Shown here: positions 1 to 7,022 of the stretch, one piece after another | Layout: every line of letters begins with the position of its first letter | Numbering within the stretch: the first letter of the stretch is position 1 | Source: Bacteroidota bacterium | Lineage (GTDB): Bacteria > Bacteroidota > Ignavibacteria > Ignavibacteriales > Ignavibacteriaceae | Direction of reading: 5' to 3' | DNA length: 17,263 bases | Assembly: GCA_023433685.1 (NCBI GenBank) | Contig: JAEYUD010000050.1 | Coordinates: 1 to 17,263, forward strand | Program-made: the position numbers and the translations under genes | Notes under the pieces: generated by a model | Told to the model about the DNA's origin: nothing | Database searches by the model: none | The model's input: the letters and a program-made list of their open reading frames with translations, nothing else

Positions 1-1
1 G

Positions 2-1654
2 TTTCAGGCTGAGATATGGTACCACAACATTCTCGACCGCAAAGTTGAGTGGGCGGGCATCCTCGGGCTTCATCACGGATCGATGGACAAGGAAAGCCGC
101 GCGGTCGTGGAACGCCTCCTGGCCGAAGGAAAAATGAAGTGCGTGGTATGCACTTCCAGTCTCGATCTCGGAGTTGATTTCTCCCCGGTCGATACGGTGA
201 TACAGGTGGGATCTCCGAAAGGAATCGCGCGGATGCTTCAAAGGGCTGGACGCTCGGGCCACCGTCCGGGCGCGAAAAGCAGGATATACTGCGTTCCGAC
301 AAACTCATTTGAACTAATAGAATTCGCCGCCGCCCGCGCGGGTGTTGCAAAAAACAGGATCGAACCACGGGAACCCATCGAGAAACCGCTTGATGTCCTC
401 TCGCAGCATATCGTAACCGTGGCGGCGGGATCAGGATTTGAAAGGAACGCGCTTTTCAATGAAGTGAGAAAAACCCACTCTTACCGCAACCTCACTCCGG
501 AAGAATGGGAGTGGACGATGGAATTCGTAATCCGCGGAGGAAAAGCCCTTCGGGCATACGACGAGTACTCAAAGATCAGAGAAGAGAACGGGTACTTCAC
601 TGTGGAGAACGAGCAGTTGCGCAGGCGGCACCGGATGTCGATCGGCACCATTACCTCCGAATCAGAAGTGGTGGTAAAGTTCATGAACGGCGGCTCAATT
701 GGCACGCTTGAAGAGAATTTCGCGGCAAAACTTAAACCCGGTGATACATTCATCTTCGCGGGAAGAGCCCTCGAATACAAGAAACTTAAAGAGATGGTGA
801 TGTATGTAACCCTCTCTGACAAGAAAAAGGGACCCATCCCCCAGTGGATGGGTGGAAGAATGCCCCTCTCTACCGAACTCGCGGCAGAAGTGCGGATTAA
901 GCTGCGCGAATCCCTTGAAGGGAAATATCCAGATCCTGAAATGGGAGCCATGGCACCACTTCTTGATCTTCAGAGAAAATGGTCGGTCATCCCGGTTGAA
1001 GACGAACTCCTTATCGAGACGAAGAAAACGACTGAAGGTTACCACATCTTTATATACCCGTTCGAAGGGAAACTGGTGCATGAAGGATTGTCGGCCCTGA
1101 TCGCTCACAGGCTGGGGAAGATCAAGGCGGCCACATTCTCGTTCGCTAACAATGATTACGGATTCGAGATACTATCAAATCACCGTTATGAGCTGGATGA
1201 AGAGCAGCTCGAGTGGCTCTTCTCGGATGATAACATCATCGAAGATGTTCTCGAGGTCACCAATTCCACCGAACTGGCAAGAAGAAAATTCCGCGATATC
1301 GCCCGGATAGCGGGTCTCATTTTTCAGGGCTACCCGGGCAGCAGCAAAAAACCGAAACAGATACAGGCTTCAGGCTCACTTCTGTTTGAAGTGCTGAGCA
1401 AATACGATCCGGGCAACCTCCTGATCCGGCAGGCAGAAAGGGAAGTTCTTGAAACCCAACTCGAAGAACGAAGACTGATTTCATCAATGGCAAGAATGCG
1501 CGAAAGCCGCAAAACCGTTCTCGAGATCCCCTTCATCACACCGATGGCTTTCCCCCTGATGGTTAACCGGATGCGCGAAAAGCTTTCGAGTGAAAAACTC
1601 TCCGATCGCATCGCCCGGATGATCGCCTCCCTCGAAAACGCCGCTGAAAAGTGA
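2..1654 (+). CDS. Ligase-associated DEXH-box helicase (Lhr-type), C-terminal part, 5' truncated
   Basis: ATP-dependent DNA helicase of the bacterial Lhr-like group that is co-inherited with an ATP-dependent DNA ligase, an exonuclease and PdeM, and is thought to act in DNA repair. The reading frame is open from base 2, so the ATPase lobe (Walker A, DEXH) lies outside the window. About 550 residues of an expected roughly 800 are present. Visible are the end of helicase lobe 2, with motif V (SSLDLGVDF, about nt 155-181) and motif VI (QRAGRSGHRPG, nt 239-271), followed by the long Lhr C-terminal region (winged-helix and DEAD-associated domains), with the stop at 1652-1654. The next gene, pdeM, begins 21 nt downstream on the same strand, which is the usual gene order for this repair set and supports the assignment. 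The ligase and exonuclease genes would be expected to the left, but that is inference. An ATG at 83 is internal, not a start. Confidence 0.9.
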   Translation, partial: FQAEIWYHNILDRKVEWAGILGLHHGSMDKESRAVVERLLAEGKMKCVVCTSSLDLGVDFSPVDTVIQVGSPKGIARMLQRAGRSGHRPGAKSRIYCVPTNSFELIEFAAARAGVAKNRIEPREPIEKPLDVLSQHIVTVAAGSGFERNALFNEVRKTHSYRNLTPEEWEWTMEFVIRGGKALRAYDEYSKIREENGYFTVENEQLRRRHRMSIGTITSESEVVVKFMNGGSIGTLEENFAAKLKPGDTFIFAGRALEYKKLKEMVMYVTLSDKKKGPIPQWMGGRMPLSTELAAEVRIKLRESLEGKYPDPEMGAMAPLLDLQRKWSVIPVEDELLIETKKTTEGYHIFIYPFEGKLVHEGLSALIAHRLGKIKAATFSFANNDYGFEILSNHRYELDEEQLEWLFSDDNIIEDVLEVTNSTELARRKFRDIARIAGLIFQGYPGSSKKPKQIQASGSLLFEVLSKYDPGNLLIRQAEREVLETQLEERRLISSMARMRESRKTVLEIPFITPMAFPLMVNRMREKLSSEKLSDRIARMIASLENAAEK

Positions 1655-1675
1655 CGGGATGAGTAAATTGCGATC

Positions 1676-2338
1676 ATGATCAAAGATTTTCCTGATATTG
1701 TTGTTCTTGAAAACCGGTTCATCGCCCTCCCGCAGAAGGCGATCTACTGGCAGGAGGAGAACGCCCTTCTCATAGCCGATGTCCACCTTGGAAAATCGGC
1801 AACCTTCCGCGTGGCGGGCGTACCGATCCCCGAAGGCTCAACCGATGAGGACCTTCAGCGGCTCTCGGACGCTCTTGAGATCACGGGGGCGAAAACCGTC
1901 TATTTCCTCGGCGATCTCACCCACCACCGCACGGGAAAAACAAAGGAAGTGATCGGCAAACTTCAGGAGTGGTTCGCAAGGAACACTGACAAGGATTTCC
2001 ACCTCATGACGGGCAACCACGACCGCCACTCGGGGCCCCTCGATGAACTCCCCTGGATCAAAGTTCATGAGGAACTGGTAATTCAGGATAAATTCATGCT
2101 TCGCCACTATCCTGAAAAACAACCGGGTTACTATGTCTTAAGTGGACATCTCCACCCTTCGGTTCGCCTGAAAGGCCGGGGCGGTGAGCGGCTGCGGCTC
2201 GCCTGTTCGGTATTCAAAAAGAATCTGGCAATACTTCAGGCCTTCGGATCCTTTACCGGCAATTCCACACACGAGCCCAAACCCGGCGAAACCATCTTTA
2301 TAGCGCACAACAACGAGGTCTTCCGGTTGGGAATTTAG
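1676..2338 (+). CDS. pdeM: Ligase-associated DNA damage response endonuclease PdeM (metallophosphoesterase)
   Basis: Calcineurin-like metallophosphoesterase of 220 residues, annotated in this family as the ligase-associated DNA damage response endonuclease PdeM. All the metal-site motifs are visible in order: D35-x-H37 (IADVHLG), G79-D80 followed by HH (FLGDLTHH), GNHD at 113-116, H144 and GHLHP at 157-161. The length is usual for PdeM. The protein has no signal peptide or membrane segment, so it should be cytoplasmic. It follows the Lhr-type helicase by 21 nt and is probably co-transcribed and translated with it; no strong Shine-Dalgarno precedes the ATG. The context makes a role in DNA repair more likely than a nucleotide or UDP-sugar phosphatase role. 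The exact nucleic-acid substrate cannot be read from the sequence. It is followed by repeat-rich non-coding DNA. Confidence 0.9.
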   Translation: MIKDFPDIVVLENRFIALPQKAIYWQEENALLIADVHLGKSATFRVAGVPIPEGSTDEDLQRLSDALEITGAKTVYFLGDLTHHRTGKTKEVIGKLQEWFARNTDKDFHLMTGNHDRHSGPLDELPWIKVHEELVIQDKFMLRHYPEKQPGYYVLSGHLHPSVRLKGRGGERLRLACSVFKKNLAILQAFGSFTGNSTHEPKPGETIFIAHNNEVFRLGI

Positions 2339-2356
2339 GAAATGTTAGATGTTATT

Positions 2357-2415
2357 CGCCGCGGCGAAGTGAAATGTTATTTTTAGGGACTCATTCCGCC
2401 GCGGCAAAGTGAAAT
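2357..2415. repeat. Two direct copies of a 19-bp CCGCGG-core repeat
   Basis: The unit cgccgcggcgaagtgaaat at 2357-2375 recurs with one mismatch (g to a in the middle) at 2397-2415, a 40-bp period. Each copy begins with a GC palindrome around CCGCGG set in AT-rich DNA, so each could form a short hairpin. The nine-base word CCGCCGCGG of the second copy also occurs at 5351-5359, beside the nuclease-like gene. Confidence 0.75.
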
Positions 2416-2424
2416 ATACTCAGG

Positions 2425-2492
2425 ACGCAGATACACGCAGAGTAAACGGAAGCACGCAGAGGAACATCCGCGTTAATCCATCTAATCCGTGT
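2425..2492. repeat. Dispersed intergenic repeat remnant rich in ACGCAGA and TAATCC words
   Basis: ACGCAGA occurs three times (2425-2431, 2435-2441, 2454-2460), followed by an ATCCGCG...TAATCC...TAATCCGTGT stretch at 2466-2492. From general familiarity, similar strings occur between genes in many environmental Bacteroidota and related bacteria as dispersed low-complexity repeats. No encoded protein or clear boundary is visible. The function is unknown. Confidence 0.5.
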
Positions 2493-2579
2493 GTATTCAC
2501 GTCCCCTCACATGTCCCATTCAACTCATCCCGTTAAAAAACCGTATATTTACATTGTTAATCAAGGAAATTTCAGGTAG

Positions 2580-3539
2580 ATGCAGAAAACAGACTATAAG
2601 AACGCGAAAGTATTTATTGCAGGTTACAAGGGAATGGTTGGTTCGGCCATCACCCGTAATCTGGAGGCCAACGGTTACACGAACCTTCTTCTTGCGGACA
2701 AGACGGAAGTGGATCTGATGCGCCAGGAGAGTGTGGAAGCATTCATGGCGAAGGAAAAACCGGAAGTTATGGTTATAGCCGCCGCCAAGGTGGGTGGAAT
2801 CCTCGCAAATAATACCTATCGCGCCGAGTTTCTTTACAACAACCTTATGATCGAGGCCAACCTCATCCACGCCGCTTACGTTAACGGCTGTTCGAAAGTG
2901 GTTTTCCTCGGCAGTTCATGCATTTATCCGAAACTTGCCCCCCAACCGCTCAAGGAGGAGTCGCTCCTTTCAGGTTACCTTGAATACACAAACGAGCCAT
3001 ACGCCATCGCGAAGATCACCGGTATCAAACTCTGCGAAAGCTACTACAAGCAGTACGGCAGCAACTTCTTCTCGCTGATGCCAACCAACCTCTACGGCTA
3101 CTACGACAATTTCGATCTCAACACTTCACATGTTCTACCGGCACTTATGAGGAAGTTTGACACCGCCGCGAGAGAGGGATACCCTACTGTTGAACTTTGG
3201 GGAACCGGCACACCGATGAGGGAATTCATGTTCGTTGACGACCTCGCCGAGGCGATCAGATACTCGATCGAAAGCATCAACGCAGCCGATCTTTATGATA
3301 ATGGTTTAACCCATCTTAATGTAGGAACCGGTGTCGACCTCACCATCGCCGAACTGGCACAGTTGATAGCGAAAACCACCGGCTTCACCGGCGAAATTGT
3401 GTACGATACCACCAAACCCGACGGCACCCCCCGCAAAATAATGGATGTATCGCGGATCAACAACCTCGGCTGGAAGGCCAAAACCTCCCTCGAAGAAGGT
3501 ATTGCCCTTACTTACAAGTGGTACAGGGAGAATTATTGA
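2580..3539 (+). CDS. fcl: GDP-L-fucose synthase (NAD-dependent epimerase/dehydratase family)
   Basis: Converts GDP-4-keto-6-deoxy-D-mannose to GDP-L-fucose by 3,5-epimerisation and NADPH-dependent reduction, supplying fucose for surface polysaccharide or glycoprotein. The 319-residue protein is an extended short-chain dehydrogenase of normal length. The Rossmann glycine motif is GYKGMVG (15-21), and the GSSCIYP segment (111-117) carries catalytic S112. The Y141-A-I-A-K145 catalytic pair and the family-typical AAAKVGGI (67-74) and PTNLYG segments are also present, with the SHVLPAL substrate loop. The ATG at 2580 places the glycine motif at the expected distance from the N-terminus; an AAGGA stretch lies about 15 nt upstream. 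The usual partner gmd (GDP-mannose 4,6-dehydratase) is not in the window, so this gene stands alone between two repeat-bearing spacers. The cytoplasmic location follows from the absence of a signal or membrane segment. Confidence 0.92.
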   Translation: MQKTDYKNAKVFIAGYKGMVGSAITRNLEANGYTNLLLADKTEVDLMRQESVEAFMAKEKPEVMVIAAAKVGGILANNTYRAEFLYNNLMIEANLIHAAYVNGCSKVVFLGSSCIYPKLAPQPLKEESLLSGYLEYTNEPYAIAKITGIKLCESYYKQYGSNFFSLMPTNLYGYYDNFDLNTSHVLPALMRKFDTAAREGYPTVELWGTGTPMREFMFVDDLAEAIRYSIESINAADLYDNGLTHLNVGTGVDLTIAELAQLIAKTTGFTGEIVYDTTKPDGTPRKIMDVSRINNLGWKAKTSLEEGIALTYKWYRENY

Positions 3540-3544
3540 TCAGT

Positions 3545-3568
3545 GGTTAGTCCTCGGTGGCGGATTAG
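3545..3568 (+). repeat. Left arm of imperfect 24-bp inverted repeat enclosing the AAA/PD-(D/E)XK gene
   Basis: This arm begins GGTTAGTCC and ends GGCGGATTAG. It matches the reverse complement of 5346-5369 at 21 of 24 positions, counted by eye. It lies just after the GDP-fucose synthase stop codon. The bases that follow repeat the GTGGTTA word again at 3575-3581. Confidence 0.7.
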
Positions 3569-3617
3569 AGGTGAGTGGTTAATTGTTATATTGATCTCTT
3601 GATTCAAAGAAATTTTA

Positions 3618-5342
3618 ATGCCGGAAATGAAGAAGCGATTACCCTCTAAGACATCAAATTACGCCACGCTCATCGATGAAGGTGCGTTTTATGTGGATAA
3701 AACACACTATATCAGGACACTTGAATCGATTAACGACCGATACATCTTCTTCCTCCGTCCCCGCAGATTTGGAAAATCGCTTCACCTCTCAATGCTTGAG
3801 CATTATTATGGTATCCAGCATAAAAACCGATTCTCCGAACTGTTCGGTGAATATTTCATCGGGAAGCCTGAAAACACAACACCACTCCACAACGCCTACT
3901 ACACACTAAGTTTTAGTTTTAGTGGCATCACAACAGATGTTAAAGAAGATATTAAAGAAAAATTTGATGTCGAGGTAAGAACTGCCCTGAAAAATTTCCT
4001 GTATAAATATGCGATCGGGAGTGAAGCCGAGATCGACAGAGATTTAAGTGTCGATGGTGGAAGCGAACTTCTAAGAAACTTCGCTGTGATATTCAGAAAA
4101 TATCGTCCCGATGGCAGAATTTACCTCTTGATCGATGAATATGACCATTTCACAAATGAACTGTTCGCATTCAACAAAGACCACTTCAAAAAAATAGTGA
4201 CCCAGAACGGGTGGGTCAGGAAATTCTATGAAGTTATCAAGCAATTGATGGGTGAAGGTCTTATCGACCGGTTTTTTGCCACAGGGGTTACACCCGTTAC
4301 ACTTGACAGCATGACGAGCGGTTTCAATGTTGCTCACAATATCTCACTCGATCAGAAGTTTCATGAAATGGCAGGTTTTACAGAGTCAGAATTAAAAAGC
4401 CTGATCGAAAACACAATTTACCAGGAGGGTAAATTAGACCTCGAAGCTTTGATCCCTGACATGCGGTCGTGGTATAATGGCAGCAAATTCTCTGCTGGCG
4501 CTGTAGAACGGCTTTATAATCCTCAAATGGTGATCACTTTTCTCGCAAAATTCTCCGACCGGTTTGAGTATCCTGATGAGATGTCTGATATTAATGTGAC
4601 TTCTGATTACAAAAAGATTTCCAATATTCTCGGGTTGCTCCCCTCTGATGAAGCTGATGCGATAATAGAGGAAATACTTGAATCCGACTCGATCAGCGAA
4701 AAACTTACTCTGCAGTTCAATTTTGAACTTCCATACACCCGAATCGAAGCGATATCGCTCTTGTTCTTTAATGGTTTGCTCACGATCAAAGATGCCTCAT
4801 TCCAGGTGTATGATCTGGTGATTCCTAATCATGTTATCAAAGTTTTATACTGGGAGTACTTCCGGTCGTTGTTTGAGGCGAGAAATCAGATCAAATATGA
4901 GAGCGTTCCCGTAAGAGATGCACTGATTGAAATGGCAACCACAGGCAGGATCGATAAGTTGGCCGCCTATGTTAGTGAAGTGTTGAAGAACCTCTCAAAC
5001 CGTGATCTCATGCAGTTCAGCGAAAAGAACATCAAGATGATCTTCATGACACTCCTTATGGGCAACAATGCTTATTTCATAAAGAGTGAACAGGAAAACA
5101 ATGAAGGATACACAGATATTCTGTTGATACCGACTCAATTGAACCCGGGGAAATTCAGCTTCATTCTCGAACTTAAATACATTAGAAGAAGCGACAGCGA
5201 TCATTTTGAAACTGAAAAACTGAAAGCCATTGAACAGGTTTCAAGATATCGACAGTCCTTGGGTGCCGGGGGTGTCAACTGCAAAGCTTTCGCAATTCTG
5301 TTCAGCGGTAAGAACGACTATGTAATTTCCGCGGTGGACTAA
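3618..5342 (+). CDS. AAA-ATPase-like / PD-(D/E)XK nuclease superfamily protein
   Basis: Two-domain protein of 574 residues of the type annotated as AAA-ATPase-like (PF09820) followed by a PD-(D/E)XK nuclease-like domain (PF08011), a family often present in many copies per genome in Bacteroidota and other anaerobes. Its biological role is not established. The N-terminal hallmark FYVDKT is at 24-29. The P-loop-like RPRRFGKS (47-54) and the Walker B-like LLIDEYD (170-176) follow. The C-terminal domain shows GYTD with D500 and E518-L-K520 (LELKY), consistent with an intact D...ExK site. There is no signal peptide or membrane segment. ATG 3618 is taken as the start; ATG 3627 is an equally possible one, and neither has a strong Shine-Dalgarno. 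The gene is flanked by a 24-bp inverted repeat, its last codons (SAVD) lie inside a repeat unit, and it looks more AT-rich than its neighbours, all compatible with acquisition by transfer. No transposase is present. Confidence 0.85.
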   Translation: MPEMKKRLPSKTSNYATLIDEGAFYVDKTHYIRTLESINDRYIFFLRPRRFGKSLHLSMLEHYYGIQHKNRFSELFGEYFIGKPENTTPLHNAYYTLSFSFSGITTDVKEDIKEKFDVEVRTALKNFLYKYAIGSEAEIDRDLSVDGGSELLRNFAVIFRKYRPDGRIYLLIDEYDHFTNELFAFNKDHFKKIVTQNGWVRKFYEVIKQLMGEGLIDRFFATGVTPVTLDSMTSGFNVAHNISLDQKFHEMAGFTESELKSLIENTIYQEGKLDLEALIPDMRSWYNGSKFSAGAVERLYNPQMVITFLAKFSDRFEYPDEMSDINVTSDYKKISNILGLLPSDEADAIIEEILESDSISEKLTLQFNFELPYTRIEAISLLFFNGLLTIKDASFQVYDLVIPNHVIKVLYWEYFRSLFEARNQIKYESVPVRDALIEMATTGRIDKLAAYVSEVLKNLSNRDLMQFSEKNIKMIFMTLLMGNNAYFIKSEQENNEGYTDILLIPTQLNPGKFSFILELKYIRRSDSDHFETEKLKAIEQVSRYRQSLGAGGVNCKAFAILFSGKNDYVISAVD

Positions 5343-5369
5343 CCACTAATCCGCCGCGGTGGACTAACC
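5329..5369. repeat. Tandem CCGCGGTGGACTAACC units, including right arm of the inverted repeat
   Basis: The 16-bp unit CCGCGGTGGACTAACC occurs twice, exactly, at 5329-5344 and 5354-5369 (25-bp period). The first copy overlaps the end and stop codon of the upstream gene. The stretch 5346-5369 is the right arm of the inverted repeat whose left arm is at 3545-3568. The CCGCGG cores are self-complementary, so the RNA could fold between the two convergent genes. No T-run follows, so I do not call it a terminator. Confidence 0.75.
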
Positions 5370-5380
5370 GTTAACCACTC

Positions 5381-5998
5381 CTAAACCGCTACCCCTAACG
5401 CCCTAAGATCTGCCACCAGGCGGGAATAATCAAAAAACTGAACGGCATGCCAACCGCAGCGGCGGGCACCCTCTGCATAGTCGATGATGTCATCGATAAA
5501 GAGGTGTTCTTCCGGTTTCAGACCTGAGTACGCCTCAACGGCGCGGTAGATTCCCTCGTCCGGTTTAACGAAACCCACTTCATCCGAATAAAACAGCTTC
5601 TCAAAATGCTGAAAGAACTTGAAGTTCTGGTAACCGTATTTTCTGTGGACGGGGTTGGTGTTTGAGAGCAGGAAAATTCTGTAGCTTTGGCTCAATTTCT
5701 CAAGCAGCTCCGTGACATCGTAGTTGATCGAGAAGATCTCAGAATAGATGTAGCAGAACTTCTCGTGTGATACCACCCCCTCCACTTCCGCGGCGCGCAT
5801 AAGCATCGGAATGTATTCTTCCTCGGTCATCTTTCCCGCCTCGAACGCGCGGAAAAGTTGGTAGTTTTCCTTCACATATTCCATCACCTTGTCACCCGCT
5901 CCGGGTTTTAGGAGGTTTAGCCGGTTCCTCGCCATTTCATAATTAAAAGGGATGAGAACCATCCCGAGATCGAACACGATCGCCTTTATTTCGCTCAT
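5381..5998 (-). CDS. HAD-superfamily (HAD-IA) phosphatase
   Basis: Haloacid-dehalogenase-type hydrolase of 205 residues, probably a cytoplasmic phosphatase on a small sugar phosphate or nucleotide. The four HAD motifs are visible: motif I FDLGMVL with nucleophile D10, motif II FLLSNTN, motif III lysine in GFVKPDEGIY and motif IV HLFIDD. The second aspartate of DxD is replaced by glycine (DLG). This is normal in the YihX/epoxide-hydrolase-like HAD branch, whose founding phosphatase acts on alpha-D-glucose 1-phosphate; the substrate here is not known. I chose the ATG at 5998 because the frame upstream of it, open to 6109, encodes a non-conserved leader and crosses the palindrome at 6030-6043. 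The gene is transcribed away from the DUF4922 gene and converges with the AAA/PD-(D/E)XK gene 38 nt away. Its last codons run into CTAACC-like repeat DNA. Confidence 0.82.
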   Translation of the reverse strand: MSEIKAIVFDLGMVLIPFNYEMARNRLNLLKPGAGDKVMEYVKENYQLFRAFEAGKMTEEEYIPMLMRAAEVEGVVSHEKFCYIYSEIFSINYDVTELLEKLSQSYRIFLLSNTNPVHRKYGYQNFKFFQHFEKLFYSDEVGFVKPDEGIYRAVEAYSGLKPEEHLFIDDIIDYAEGARRCGWHAVQFFDYSRLVADLRALGVAV

Positions 5999-6029
5999 TT
6001 TTTCCGTGGTTTTATTATCAATAATGCAA

Positions 6030-6043
6030 AAATATCGATATTT
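6030..6043. promoter_or_regulatory. 14-bp perfect palindrome between divergent HAD and DUF4922 genes
   Basis: AAATATCGATATTT reads the same on both strands. It extends as an imperfect palindrome from the GCAA on its left to the TTGC on its right. It sits 31 nt upstream of the HAD start codon and 40 nt upstream of the chosen DUF4922 start. Both strands carry a GATATTT word resembling the Bacteroidota -7 element, so it may be a shared promoter or operator. This is inference from position and symmetry. Confidence 0.4.
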
Positions 6044-6083
6044 GCGGGGATAATTTGTGTTTACAGTGAGAATAAAAGAACTT

Positions 6084-7022
6084 ATGAAGAAATACTCAAC
6101 TTTAGCCAAGGAAATGCTGGAGCGCCAGAAACGCGACTGGGACTGGTGCGTGAAAGGCTACGGCAGCCTCGAAACGGTAATAACCCACGAATTCAAATAC
6201 GACGGATTTTCACTAAAAGTGCAGTTCAACCCCGGCCGGATAACTTCCACCTCCGCGAAGGTTGACCCCAAAAGCATCAAGGAGAGGAAGTGTTTCCTCT
6301 GCGAAGAGAGCCTCCCTCCCGCTCAGGAGCGGCTGCAATACCGCGACGGCTACCACATACTCGTGAATCCGTTCCCGATATTCCCCGAACATTTCACGAT
6401 CCCTAAAACGGGACACAACCCGCAGGAGATCGCCGGTCACTTTGAAATGATGCTCACCCTTGCTGAGGATATGGACGGCGAGTTCACAATATTTTATAAT
6501 GGACCGAAGTGCGGCGCGTCCGCCCCCGACCACTTCCATTTTCAGGCCGGAACCCGCAATTTCATGACCGTTGAACACGATTTTCACTCGCTTCAAGCGA
6601 AATATTCTGTGGCATCCCGCGACTTCAACGGCGTGAAAGTTAACGCCATCGACGACGGTATCAGGAAAATGATCTTCCTCGAAGGTGAGAACAAGGATGC
6701 CCTCGCAGCCGAGTTCTACACCGTCTTCGACCGCTACAACGCCCTCATGCACACTGGTGAAGAACCCCTCATGAACATCCTCGCCTGGAAGCACGGACAC
6801 AGTATCCGTGTGGTGGTCTTCCTCCGCGAAAAACACCGTCCCGCCCGCTACTTCGCCGAAGGTGAAGAGAGAATCCTCCTCTCACCAGCCTCGGTCGATA
6901 TCGGCGGCGTCGGCGTCATCCCCGTCGAAGAGGATTTCAACCGCATTACTCAGGAGATACTCACAGAATTGTTCAAAGAGGTTTTTGTATCGAGGGAGAT
7001 GCTGGTGAAGGTTATGGGGTGA
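6084..7022 (+). CDS. DUF4922 domain protein, HIT/GalT-like nucleotidyltransferase or phosphorylase
   Basis: Protein of 312 residues of the DUF4922 type, common in Bacteroidota and related to the HIT/GalT fold. The key motif is HFHFQAG, giving H150-x-H152-x-Q154, the arrangement used by ATP adenylyltransferase, GalT and GDP-L-galactose phosphorylase relatives to form a nucleotidyl-histidine intermediate. C70-x-x-C73 (CFLC) could bind a metal. The NPFPIFPEHFTIP stretch is typical of the fold. A nucleotide-sugar or dinucleotide phosphorylase is therefore likely, but the substrate is unknown. I prefer ATG 6084; an in-frame GTG at 6057 would add nine residues, and neither has a clear ribosome-binding site. 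The divergent HAD phosphatase suggests a shared substrate class. The stop overlaps the 3' end of the convergent HigA/ImmA-type gene by 11 bp. Confidence 0.75.
   Translation: MKKYSTLAKEMLERQKRDWDWCVKGYGSLETVITHEFKYDGFSLKVQFNPGRITSTSAKVDPKSIKERKCFLCEESLPPAQERLQYRDGYHILVNPFPIFPEHFTIPKTGHNPQEIAGHFEMMLTLAEDMDGEFTIFYNGPKCGASAPDHFHFQAGTRNFMTVEHDFHSLQAKYSVASRDFNGVKVNAIDDGIRKMIFLEGENKDALAAEFYTVFDRYNALMHTGEEPLMNILAWKHGHSIRVVVFLREKHRPARYFAEGEERILLSPASVDIGGVGVIPVEEDFNRITQEILTELFKEVFVSREMLVKVMG

Larger units (their letters stand above)
2339..2579. other. Non-coding, repeat-rich spacer between pdeM and GDP-fucose synthase gene
   Basis: No credible gene is seen in this 241-bp spacer. It holds two near-identical 19-bp units with a CCGCGG core at 2357-2375 and 2397-2415, then a low-complexity segment of ACGCAGA and TAATCC words (2425-2492), both listed separately. 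The last 60 bases are AT-rich and must carry the start signals of the downstream gene. A TATATTTA word near 2541 resembles a Bacteroidota promoter element but lacks the final G and a clear upstream partner, so I do not call it a promoter. Confidence 0.7.

Noticed and set aside
481..1108. Two minus-strand open frames (156 and 137 codons) inside the helicase gene
   Set aside because: Both are antisense to a well-supported coding sequence and their translations show no recognisable protein.
3545..5369. A complete insertion sequence
   Set aside because: The enclosed gene has AAA-like and PD-(D/E)XK motifs but no transposase domain, and I could not find a target-site duplication; the inverted repeat alone is not enough.
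5329..5369. CRISPR-like array
   Set aside because: Only two 16-bp units with a 9-bp gap; there are no spacers of usable length and no cas genes.
5999..6109. N-terminal extension of the HAD gene by 37 residues
   Set aside because: The extension is not HAD-like, crosses the palindromic spacer and would overlap the divergent gene; ATG 5998 puts the nucleophile at residue 10, as usual.
6213..6836. Open frame of 207 codons on the minus strand inside the DUF4922 gene
   Set aside because: It lies wholly antisense to a gene with recognisable motifs and its translation shows no known domain; it is a by-product of codon bias.
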